Part shown: positions 1 through 5,913 of the stretch, piece by piece
Layout: every line of letters begins with the position of its first letter
Numbering within the stretch: position 1 is the stretch's first letter
DNA from: CAYYHA01 sp964471535
GTDB taxonomy: Bacteria > Myxococcota > Myxococcia > SLRQ01
DNA length: 5,913 nt
Assembly (NCBI GenBank): GCA_964471535.1
Contig: CAYYHA010000255.1
Location: 1 to 5,913 of the forward strand
Direction of reading: 5' to 3'
Notes under the pieces: generated by a model
Told to the model about the DNA's origin: nothing
The model's input: only the letters and a program-made list of their open reading frames with translations
The model's database searches: none
Made by a program: the position numbers and the translations under genes

Positions 1-642
1 CGACTGGCCGACCACACGAACGACGTGGTGGCTGCCGCAGAAGCGCTCATCTCGGCGCTCTCCGACCTGCTCACGGACGAGGAGCGTGAGGCCCTCCATC
101 TCGCGGCACGATGGCATGATCGAGGAAAGGCCCACCCCGTGTTCCAGGAGGCTCTGGTCGATGCCCCACCCGGTGGGCCCTGGGCCAAGTCGGCGGGGCG
201 CATGAAACGCTACGAGCGGCCAGGGTTTCGGCACGAGCTCGCCAGTGGGCTGGCCGCGCTGCAGGCCGGCTTGCCCGATTTGGCTGTATGGCTCGCCGCT
301 GCTCACCACGGCCGGATCCGCATGGCGATACGGGCCTGGCCTGGCGAGCCCGAGCCCGACGACGGCGTGCCGCGCTACGCCGCAGGGGTGTGGGAAGGCG
401 ACCAGCTTCCGGAGACGGATCTCGGTGGGGGTGTCGTGGCACCAGCCGTCACGTTGACACTGTCGCCCATGGAGCTTGGGCTCGATCCAGTGACGGGCCC
501 GAGCTGGACGGAGCGTGCGCTGCGACTGCGCGACCGCCTGGGTCCGTTTCGACTCGCTTTTCTCGAGGCTCTGGTTCGAGTGGCGGACTGGCGTGGTAGC
601 GCCAGGCCCTCCGTCGTCGTGGAGCAAGGAGGTGCACAGTGA
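1..642 (+). CDS. cas3: Cas3 C-terminal part with HD nuclease domain (type I-G), 5'-truncated by window edge
   Basis: The reading frame is open from base 1, so the gene begins upstream; a GTG at 25 is probably internal. The visible 213 codons carry a full Cas3-type HD phosphohydrolase signature. A first His lies in LADHTNDV (13-15), the HD pair in RWHDRGKAHPVFQ (His 115-117, Asp 118-120), another His in FRHELASG (232-234), the His pair of AAHHGRIR (304-309), and the last Asp in VADWRGSA (586-588). These are the metal ligands of the ssDNA nuclease that degrades target DNA after Cascade binding. In type I-G, as I recall the family, Cas3 is a helicase followed by a C-terminal HD domain, so the SF2 helicase should lie just upstream; that part is inference. 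A stand-alone cas3'' is the alternative. The stop codon overlaps the csx17 GTG start (GTGA, 639-642), so the two are probably co-translated. Confidence 0.9.
   Translation, partial: RLADHTNDVVAAAEALISALSDLLTDEEREALHLAARWHDRGKAHPVFQEALVDAPPGGPWAKSAGRMKRYERPGFRHELASGLAALQAGLPDLAVWLAAAHHGRIRMAIRAWPGEPEPDDGVPRYAAGVWEGDQLPETDLGGGVVAPAVTLTLSPMELGLDPVTGPSWTERALRLRDRLGPFRLAFLEALVRVADWRGSARPSVVVEQGGAQ
626..632 (+). promoter_or_regulatory. Shine-Dalgarno site of csx17
   Basis: AAGGAGG lies inside the last codons of cas3, six bases before the GTG at 639. It is a near-perfect anti-16S match with ideal spacing. It supports the GTG start of csx17 and independent ribosome loading in addition to coupling through the GTGA overlap. 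Confidence 0.8.
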
Positions 643-3080
643 CGGGTCGCGTCGAGCTCGAGCTGGCCGGCTGCCGTTCGGCCCCGCTCGCCAGGTATCT
701 CAAGGCGCTGGCCGTGCTGCGGCTGGTGGGGCAGCAGTCCGATCCGGAGGCCCGGGGCGCATGGCGGGACGACCGCTTCGTCTTGCGCAGCACGCTCGAC
801 CGCGAGGGATTGATCGCCTTCTTCCTCGACAGGTACGTGCCGACGCCGATGGTGGCGCCGTGGAACGGCGGCAGCGGCTCCTACGATGGCGATCCGCAAC
901 ACGGAATCGCCGACATCGAAGCCAGCAACCTGGAGCGCTTCGCCCCATGGCGTGCCGTGATTCGGAAGATTCGCGCCTTCGGTGAGATGCCTCCGACCTT
1001 TCGCACGGTCGGCGACGTGCTGGGCCCCATCCGGGAAGAGGCCCGGCATCGGTCGGCCAGCAAGGCACGAGACGAGCTGCAGGCGCTGCTCGATGAAGAG
1101 GAAGCTGCTCGGACCGAGGCTGCGAAGGTGTACCCTGTCGATGAGACCGTGGTGCTGGCCGAGATCGAGAAGCGGCCCGAGAAGCCGGTGAAAAACTGGC
1201 TCAAAGTACTGAAGAAGCTCCGTACGCAGTGCCAGAAGCTCCAGCGGGAGAAGGGGGGCAAGGAAGCCGTCCAGCGCGCCGTTCGCGGGCGGGTGCCCGA
1301 TGCCGCGCTTCCCTGGTTGGACGCTGCCTTCGTGCTGGGGACCGATGCCCTGCACGGTCAGCGCAGCGCACGGCCCGAGTACAACCCGCTACTGGGATCC
1401 GGGGGAAACGAGGGCCGCCTGGACTACACNNNNNNNNNNGCCATGCAGCACGCCTGGACCCTGCTCGGGCCCGCGCGCGACGAGGTGAAGGTTCGGTCGT
1501 GGCTCGAGTCGGCGCTCTTCGGTGAGGTGGTGGCCGCACTCCCGGAGATGTCGATCGGACAGCTGGATCCCGGACGCGCCGGCGGCTTCAACCAGGGGAC
1601 TGGATTCGAGCGCAAGGATTTCACCGCGAACCCGTGGGATTTCCTTTTGATGCTCGAAGGAGCCGTGCTGTTCGGGGGTGCGGTTCACAAGCGAATGGGG
1701 GGGACCGGTCCCGGGCGCCTTGCCGTGCCCTTTGCCGTGCAACACGTTGCCGCCGGCTTCGCTTCGAGCGGTGAGGACACGGCCCGGCGCGAGGAGATCT
1801 GGGCTCCACTGTGGCCACGCTTCGCCACCTTGGCCGAGGTCGAGCAGGTCTTCCGTGAAGGCCGCGCGGTCGTGGGGCGCCGGGAGGCGCGTACGGCCCT
1901 CGACTTCACCCGGGCCGCACGCACCTGGGGGGTCAGCCGCGGGGTGGATGCCTTCGTGCGGCATGCGTTTCTCAAGCGCCGTGGTGACAGCTACGTTGCC
2001 CTCCCGGCTGGTCGGGTGGAGGTGCGCTTCGATCGGAGGGTGCGTCTCCTCGACGACCTCGACCCGATTCTCGACGCGGCCGACGGCATGGTACGCGGCA
2101 CCAAGAGCCCGCCAGCTCGCATGCTGGCCCTGCGCCGTCAAATCGACGAGGCGGCTTTCGCCGCGGCCCTTCGCCCCGAGCCGGAACGCCTGTGCGGGCT
2201 GGTCGAGGCGCTCGGGCGTCTGGAATGGTTGGTGGCGCTGCGGGCCGCCACCGGCGGCAAGAGTGACAATCCGCCCCTTCCGGCGAGGCTGAGCCCAGCC
2301 TTCCTGCGCGCATGCGACGATGGCAGTTTGGAGTTCCGCCTGGCGGCTGCCATTGCGATGATCGGTCCAGCGGGCAAGGGGAGAGAGCGGGTCGGCCCTC
2401 TGCGGGCGAACCTCACGCCGATCGATCCGGTCGCTCCGGGGAAGTGGGCGGACGGGCACTCGCAGCGGCACTGGTACGGGGTTTCGTTCGTTCAACGGCT
2501 CGGCGGCGTCGTACGCCGGCGGCTGATCGACGGCCTGCGCGTGGGTGCCAGCTCTGTGCCCCTCTCCGGTCGTCTCGCGCTGCACCCTGTCGACGTGGCC
2601 GCGTTCGTGTGGGGAGGCCATGGCCTCGACGAGGCGCGGATCGAACGCCTGCTCTGGGGGCTTCTGCTGCTCGACGGAGCGCGGCGGGACGACCCGGATC
2701 TGAACGCGCTCCAGGAGAGCTGGCGCACGCCCGTGTCGGAAACGGTGGTCCCACGCCCTTGGGCCCTCCTCAAGCTTGCCCTGTGGCCGGGGCGCGTGCG
2801 GGAGGTCGCGGTTCGGACCGATCCGCGCATCGCCGCGCTCCTCGAGGCGGGGCGGCTCGACGAGGCCGTTTCCGTGGCCGCCCACCGTCTCCGCGTCGCG
2901 GGCCTCGTACCCTTGCCGGTCGTCGCCCCCAGCCGCGAGCTCGATCCAGCCCGAGTGCTCGCGGCGTTGATCCTTCCTGTATACGGCCACGAACGGCTCG
3001 CGGAGAAGGTCTTGGAGGGAACCACCCCCAATACCGACGAGCCGTCCTCCTCCCCTCCGAGGCAAGGGGCCGCTGTTTGA
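639..3080 (+). CDS. csx17: Csx17, type I-G CRISPR-Cas large subunit (Cas8-like)
   Basis: Csx17 (also called Cas8u2 or Cas8g) is the signature large subunit of the type I-G effector complex and is presumed to recognise the PAM and open target DNA. The product is 813 residues as assembled, near the upper end of the family. Family hallmarks are clear: the N-terminal LAGCRSAPLARYLKALAVLRL (residues 9-29), PTPMVAPWNGGSGSY (68-82), WLDAAFVL (226-233), NPLLGSGGNEGRLDY (249-263), GRAGGFNQGTGF (312-323), NPWDFLLMLEGAVLFGGAV (331-349), an EIWAPLW segment (386-392) and, towards the C-terminus, VPRPWALLKL. Residues about 131-221 are strongly charged (Glu/Lys/Arg) and look helical, possibly a coiled coil. 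The GTG start has a strong Shine-Dalgarno site and overlaps the cas3 stop. Residues 264-267 fall on ten Ns (1430-1439), so the protein is unresolved there, but the frame is kept and family motifs continue on both sides. It probably forms one operon with cas3, csb1 and csb2. Confidence 0.96.
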   Translation: MTGRVELELAGCRSAPLARYLKALAVLRLVGQQSDPEARGAWRDDRFVLRSTLDREGLIAFFLDRYVPTPMVAPWNGGSGSYDGDPQHGIADIEASNLERFAPWRAVIRKIRAFGEMPPTFRTVGDVLGPIREEARHRSASKARDELQALLDEEEAARTEAAKVYPVDETVVLAEIEKRPEKPVKNWLKVLKKLRTQCQKLQREKGGKEAVQRAVRGRVPDAALPWLDAAFVLGTDALHGQRSARPEYNPLLGSGGNEGRLDYXXXXAMQHAWTLLGPARDEVKVRSWLESALFGEVVAALPEMSIGQLDPGRAGGFNQGTGFERKDFTANPWDFLLMLEGAVLFGGAVHKRMGGTGPGRLAVPFAVQHVAAGFASSGEDTARREEIWAPLWPRFATLAEVEQVFREGRAVVGRREARTALDFTRAARTWGVSRGVDAFVRHAFLKRRGDSYVALPAGRVEVRFDRRVRLLDDLDPILDAADGMVRGTKSPPARMLALRRQIDEAAFAAALRPEPERLCGLVEALGRLEWLVALRAATGGKSDNPPLPARLSPAFLRACDDGSLEFRLAAAIAMIGPAGKGRERVGPLRANLTPIDPVAPGKWADGHSQRHWYGVSFVQRLGGVVRRRLIDGLRVGASSVPLSGRLALHPVDVAAFVWGGHGLDEARIERLLWGLLLLDGARRDDPDLNALQESWRTPVSETVVPRPWALLKLALWPGRVREVAVRTDPRIAALLEAGRLDEAVSVAAHRLRVAGLVPLPVVAPSRELDPARVLAALILPVYGHERLAEKVLEGTTPNTDEPSSSPPRQGAAV
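1430..1439. other. Assembly gap of ten Ns inside csx17
   Basis: Ten consecutive Ns interrupt csx17 directly after the conserved NPLLGSGGNEGRLDYT stretch. The frame is the same on both sides, so the true gap is probably a multiple-of-three offset from ten bases (for example 7, 10 or 13). Ten is also a common placeholder length, so the real number of missing bases cannot be read from this. Confidence 0.99.
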
Positions 3081-3102
3081 GTACCCCTTCTTTCACCAGA
3101 AC

Positions 3103-3107
3103 AGGAG
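3103..3107 (+). promoter_or_regulatory. Shine-Dalgarno site of csb1
   Basis: AGGAG sits six bases before the ATG at 3114, in the 33-base spacer between csx17 and csb1. It fixes the csb1 start. The spacer is the longest in the cas part of the window, which fits stronger independent translation of the multi-copy Cas7 subunit. I see no convincing promoter or terminator in it. Confidence 0.75.
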
Positions 3108-3113
3108 AACCGC

Positions 3114-4094
3114 ATGTTCGAATCACTTGCCGACGCCAGCCGCCTGCTCATGCATGCCGATCTTCGCCCGGTACAGGGTGATCGCTTCCAGCCCACAGGC
3201 TTCGCCGACCTCGGTGCGGCGGTGTATACGGCCCCCGACGGCACGCGCAAGCTGCTCGTGGAGTCCGCACAGTCCATGGCCAACCGCCTCGAGGCCACCA
3301 TCTTGGGACCTGACTCCGAGCTGGACCCTGCCTTGGAGGGGCTCTCCTACGTGCGCGTCCAGCTTGAGGGGGAAAGCGATGCTTGTACCAACTCCCTCAT
3401 CGAAGCCCATCGTCTGAACTCGCCATTCATCATCGGAGGCGACGGAGGCAAGGCGTTCCAGGAGGCCTTCGTCGATGCGGCGGGCTACGCCAAGGGTAAG
3501 CGCATCGACTGGCGCAAGGTGGCTCGCGCACTCTACCGGTACGACGTCAACTCTCTTCTCCACGGTGTGTTCCTGGCCAACGTGGGCGACGGGCGCCTGA
3601 AGGTACCCCGGGCGCTCACTGCCTTCATCGAGGCCACCGGTGTACGCGAGGCCGTTTCCGGTGGCGTCAAGAACGACCCCATCGACCCGACGGGCACCCT
3701 CCGGGCGAAGGGATACGACAAGAAGGATGTCTACGGCAACGTGCCGTATCAACGCATCGAGTACACAGCCGCCCGAATCACCGCATACTTCAACCTCGAT
3801 CTCGCTCAGATTCGTGCGTTCGACCTTGGACACGAGGCCACAGAGCTGCTGGTGGCTCTGGCGCTGCTCAAGGTGCGGCGACTCCTCGACGGTGGCCTTC
3901 GCCTGCGCACCGCCTGCGACCTCCAGCCGGTCACCGATCTGATCGTCGACCAACCCAAAGGGTTCGAAGTGCCCGGTGCCGATCGGCTGCTCGGGCGGGT
4001 GCAGTCCGCCATCGCCGCCACCCATGAGATGTTCGCCGATCCGCCGGTCACCGAGATCAAGACACCGGTGGTGCGTAAGAAGCAGGCGGGGTAG
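3114..4094 (+). CDS. csb1: Csb1, type I-G Cas7 backbone subunit (GSU0053 family)
   Basis: Csb1 (Cas7 of subtype I-G, also Cas7u) is the RAMP protein that polymerises along the crRNA spacer to form the backbone of the effector complex. The 326-residue length is normal for the family. Conserved stretches are LLVESAQSMANRLEA (residues 43-57), SLIEAHRLNSPFI (about 93-105), YRYDVNSLLHGVFLA (about 141-155), GRLKVPRALTAFIEA, VSGGVKNDPIDPTG, YGNVPYQRIEYTA, and near the end ATELLVALALLKVRRLLDGGLRLRTACDL (read as two joined blocks). No truncation, frameshift or missing block is evident. The ATG is supported by AGGAG six bases upstream, and the protein begins MFESLADASRLL as expected for the family. The gene follows csx17 by 33 bases and precedes csb2 by 3, consistent with one transcript. 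GC3 of the first 76 codons is 60 of 76, clearly lower than in the DUF72 gene downstream. Confidence 0.96.
   Translation: MFESLADASRLLMHADLRPVQGDRFQPTGFADLGAAVYTAPDGTRKLLVESAQSMANRLEATILGPDSELDPALEGLSYVRVQLEGESDACTNSLIEAHRLNSPFIIGGDGGKAFQEAFVDAAGYAKGKRIDWRKVARALYRYDVNSLLHGVFLANVGDGRLKVPRALTAFIEATGVREAVSGGVKNDPIDPTGTLRAKGYDKKDVYGNVPYQRIEYTAARITAYFNLDLAQIRAFDLGHEATELLVALALLKVRRLLDGGLRLRTACDLQPVTDLIVDQPKGFEVPGADRLLGRVQSAIAATHEMFADPPVTEIKTPVVRKKQAG
4085..4091 (+). promoter_or_regulatory. Weak Shine-Dalgarno-like site of csb2
   Basis: GGCGGGG lies inside the last codons of csb1, six bases before the csb2 ATG. It is only a partial match, so translation of csb2 probably leans on coupling to csb1, whose stop codon is three bases upstream. 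Confidence 0.45.
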
Positions 4095-4097
4095 GCG

Positions 4098-5579
4098 ATG
4101 CACACCATCGAGCTGCGCTTCACCACGGGCCGATTCCACGCGACCCCGTGGGGGCGCAATGTCAACGAAGGGGAGCCGGAGTGGCCGCCGTCTCCCTTCC
4201 GCCTAGCGCGAGCCCTCGTGGACGCCGCCTACCGTAAACGACACGAGATCGCCTCCAACCCGGCGCGTCTCGAGGCCGTGCTGGAGGCCGTTGCCGACCC
4301 GGTGCGGATCGTCGTCCCGGCCGCCCGGCCCTCGCATGTCCGCGTCTATCAACGCCAGGGGGACAAGGATCCCACGCACCGGCAAAAGATCTTCGACGCG
4401 TTCATGGTCATGGAGCCGGGGGAGGCGGCATGGATCGACTTCGCTGGAGCGCATGGGCCCGAGGCCCTGCAGGACCTGGATGCCTTGCTCTCGGTCCTGG
4501 ATTACTTCGGACGGAGCGAGTCCTGGGTGGCTGCGCGCGTGGTGCCCGGGTCGATCGAGACGCCGCCCACGCACGCGGTATACGAGGTCCAGGAGCACGG
4601 CGAGGGGGTGGAGCTGGCGTGCCTGCGCCCACGCCGCGATGCTCTCGACATCCTGCGACGCCTGCGCGGGAGGGTGAGCGGCAAGAAGAAGCGCGGCCGG
4701 CGGCAGATCGTATGGCCTGACGACTGGCTCGGCGCAATCGCCCTGTCCACTGGCGACCTGCTCGAGTTGGGGCTTTCGGACCACCCCGCCATCGTATGGC
4801 GCCATTTCGCCCTCAGGAGGGAGCCTATGCAGCGGCGAGGGCGTGCGGGGATCGCGTTCCACGGCGAGTTCAGGGAAGCGCGCTACGCGTTGCACGCCCC
4901 GGTCCTTCCCCGCGTCGTCAACACAGTCCCAGTCGCGGAGCAGGTGCGCCGCAAGCTCATGGGGATCCACAAGTACGTGATGGGCGGCGACGAGCGCCGG
5001 GTGTCCCTGCGCTTCGTGGGGCGGGACGCCGACGGGACCCCTGCGAAGGGGCATCGGCACGCGCGCTACTGGCCGCTGGATGAGGACGGAGACGGCTTCA
5101 TCGACCACCTCCTGGTGCGAGTCGTCGAGGGATTCGACGGCACCGAGCTCCAGGCCCTGGATCGCCTGACCTCGTTGTGGCAGCGCCATAACAGACCCGA
5201 TGTGCGCCTGGTGCTCGAGGCGCTCCACCGGGAGCCCACAGCCTGCGCCGCAAGGTGCTTCGTGAGCGCCACCCCCTACGTTACGCGGCGCCACCCGAAG
5301 CGCCATAGCGGCGGCTATGCCGGGTGGATCGACGACGAGATCTGCCGTGAGCTGCGATTGCTCGGGCTCCCCGAGCCGAAGCGGCTCGAGCCCATCCCCG
5401 AAACCCGGGCCCCCCATCCTGTGCGATGGGCCGAGTTCGTCCGTAGTCGCAAGGGCGAGAGGCCTCTGCCCGGCCACGGGCGTATCCTGGAGTTCGAGGA
5501 GCCAGTGGAAGGTCCATTTGCTCTTGGCGCCCTGTCTCACTTCGGGCTCGGCCTGTTCATCCCTTGGGATCCGGCGTGA
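4098..5579 (+). CDS. csb2: Csb2, type I-G Cas5-Cas6 fusion (GSU0054 family)
   Basis: Csb2 (Cas5u6u) is a fused RAMP protein of subtype I-G. The N-terminal part is Cas5-like and should hold the crRNA 5' handle; the C-terminal part is Cas6-like and should cut pre-crRNA and keep the 3' hairpin. The 493-residue length fits the fusion. The N-terminus has the family signature: ELRFTTGRFHATPWGRNVNEG (residues 5-25) followed by EWPPSPFRLARALVDA (28-43). The Cas6-like part has KGHRHARYWPLDEDGDGFIDH (317-337); His319, His321 and His337 are candidate catalytic residues, an assignment I infer from conservation. A Gly-rich RAMP loop ends the protein (GALSHFGLGLFIP, 477-489). A basic stretch GKKKRGRR (195-202) between the two halves could contact RNA. 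The ATG lies 3 bases after the csb1 stop. The stop codon overlaps a GTG of the following DUF72 frame. The gene appears intact. Confidence 0.96.
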   Translation: MHTIELRFTTGRFHATPWGRNVNEGEPEWPPSPFRLARALVDAAYRKRHEIASNPARLEAVLEAVADPVRIVVPAARPSHVRVYQRQGDKDPTHRQKIFDAFMVMEPGEAAWIDFAGAHGPEALQDLDALLSVLDYFGRSESWVAARVVPGSIETPPTHAVYEVQEHGEGVELACLRPRRDALDILRRLRGRVSGKKKRGRRQIVWPDDWLGAIALSTGDLLELGLSDHPAIVWRHFALRREPMQRRGRAGIAFHGEFREARYALHAPVLPRVVNTVPVAEQVRRKLMGIHKYVMGGDERRVSLRFVGRDADGTPAKGHRHARYWPLDEDGDGFIDHLLVRVVEGFDGTELQALDRLTSLWQRHNRPDVRLVLEALHREPTACAARCFVSATPYVTRRHPKRHSGGYAGWIDDEICRELRLLGLPEPKRLEPIPETRAPHPVRWAEFVRSRKGERPLPGHGRILEFEEPVEGPFALGALSHFGLGLFIPWDPA

Positions 5580-5913
5580 GCCATGTAGTCTCTTGGGAGG
5601 TGGGACCAAGAGACGGCAGGTCCGCGACAGTACGCGAGCCGAGGAAGCGCGGCGGGCGGCGCCGGAAGGCACGGGCCGAGGCGGTGCATGTCGGCACCTC
5701 GGGCTGGTCCTACGAGGACTGGCCGGGGCGCTTCTATCCGGAGGGGCTGCCCCGCTCGGAGTGGCTGGCCTACTACGCGCAGCACTTCGACACGGTGGAG
5801 CTGAACGCGAGCTTCTACCGCCTCCCCTTCGAGAACATGGTGAAGGGGTGGAACCGCAGGCTCCCGGAGGACTTCCACTTCGTGGCCAAGGGCTCGCGGC
5901 GGATCACCCACGT
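5576..5913 (+). CDS. DUF72 (YecE-like) family protein, 3'-truncated by window edge
   Basis: The frame encodes VHVGTSGWSYEDWPGRFYP (5684-5740), then LPRSEWLAYYAQHFDTVELN, SFYRLP and FHFVAKGSRRITH, the N-terminal half of a DUF72 domain. Known DUF72 structures are TIM barrels, and the biochemical role is not established to my knowledge; a usual member is about 240-300 residues, so most of it lies beyond the window. Three starts are possible. GTG 5576 overlaps the csb2 stop as GTGA, with a weak GGGA six bases upstream, and adds 36 residues ending in a very basic stretch. GTG 5600 lies in the loop of a hairpin. GTG 5684 begins directly at the conserved domain but has no good Shine-Dalgarno site. 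I chose 5576 because of the overlap, without certainty. From 5684 on, 74 of 76 codons end in G or C, unlike the cas genes, so this may be a host gene beside the CRISPR cassette rather than part of it. Confidence 0.85.
   Translation, partial: MSHVVSWEVGPRDGRSATVREPRKRGGRRRKARAEAVHVGTSGWSYEDWPGRFYPEGLPRSEWLAYYAQHFDTVELNASFYRLPFENMVKGWNRRLPEDFHFVAKGSRRITH
5588..5614 (+). repeat. Perfect 9-bp inverted repeat (hairpin) just after csb2
   Basis: GTCTCTTGG (5588-5596) and CCAAGAGAC (5606-5614) are exact reverse complements around a 9-base loop, GAGGTGGGA. It begins nine bases after the csb2 stop. No T-run follows (next bases GGCAGG), so it is not a classical intrinsic terminator; it may stabilise the 3' end of the cas mRNA, act as an attenuator, or hide the GGGAGG and the GTG at 5600. 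If DUF72 starts at 5576 the hairpin lies inside its coding sequence. The repeat is certain; the role is not. Confidence 0.6.

Noticed and set aside
375..1355. Antisense open frame across the cas3-csx17 junction
   Set aside because: It is contradicted by two well-supported + strand genes, and no domain is visible in it.
1389..3065. Long antisense open frame (558 codons) opposite csx17
   Set aside because: It is a by-product of high GC and codon bias. The + strand frame has clear family motifs over its whole length, while the antisense product has biased, low-information composition and no motif I recognise.
3081..3113. Possible promoter in the csx17-csb1 spacer
   Set aside because: At 33 bases it is too short to hold a full promoter outside the coding sequence, and no convincing -10/-35 pair is visible; only the ribosome binding site is supported.
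2312..3181. Second + strand frame (289 codons) overlapping the csx17 end and csb1 start
   Set aside because: It is an out-of-frame reading rich in Arg, Ala, Gly and Pro, typical of shifted high-GC coding sequence, and it overlaps two confident genes.
3123..4139. Antisense open frame (338 codons) opposite csb1
   Set aside because: It is a shadow of csb1; the + strand product is a full, canonical Csb1.
5304..5319. Small inverted repeat CATAGC-GGCG-GCTATG inside csb2
   Set aside because: Only six base pairs and inside a conserved coding sequence; expected by chance in a window of this size.
5583..5588. ATG directly followed by TAG just after csb2
   Set aside because: A start-stop pair of two codons by chance; there is no ribosome binding site at a fitting distance and nothing suggests a regulatory minimal ORF.
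4203..5672. Long antisense open frame (489 codons) opposite csb2
   Set aside because: It mirrors csb2 almost exactly and shows no recognisable domain. It would also read through the DUF72 5' region.

Overview
This high-GC window holds the effector end of a type I-G CRISPR-Cas locus (formerly called I-U or 'GSU0053-type'). All genes lie on the + strand and are packed tightly. In order they are: the 3' end of cas3 carrying the HD nuclease domain, csx17 (the I-G large subunit, Cas8-like), csb1 (Cas7 backbone subunit), csb2 (Cas5-Cas6 fusion), and the 5' part of a DUF72/YecE-family gene that runs off the right edge.

Organism: GC content and third-position GC are high, Shine-Dalgarno sites are AGGAGG-like and GTG starts are common. 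This fits a GC-rich bacterium such as an actinobacterium, a myxobacterium or another deltaproteobacterium, but the sequence alone does not settle the phylum. A run of ten Ns inside csx17 shows that this is a draft assembly with a closed or estimated gap.

Layout: 1-642 is the cas3 C-terminus, whose HD-domain metal ligands all look intact. 639-3080 is csx17, joined to cas3 by a GTGA overlap. A 33-nt gap with a good ribosome binding site leads to csb1 (3114-4094). After only 3 nt comes csb2 (4098-5579). The DUF72 frame can start at a GTG that overlaps the csb2 stop (5576), or further downstream (5600 or 5684). A perfect 9-bp inverted repeat sits at 5588-5614, just after the csb2 stop.

How the genes work together (family knowledge): csb2 is expected to process pre-crRNA and cap the crRNA, csb1 copies to form the filament along the crRNA, and csx17 to act as large subunit for target recognition. 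Cas3 is then recruited to unwind and degrade the target DNA. No adaptation genes (cas4-cas1, cas2) and no CRISPR array are visible here. The slot after csb2, where a cas4-cas1 fusion is often found in I-G loci, holds DUF72 instead. That gene has nearly saturated GC3 (74 of 76 codons) against about 79% in the start of csb1, which suggests that the edge of the CRISPR cassette lies near 5580-5680.

I see nothing here that amounts to a clearly new system. The points most worth a second look are the csb2/DUF72 junction with its hairpin and the gap in the most conserved csx17 motif.
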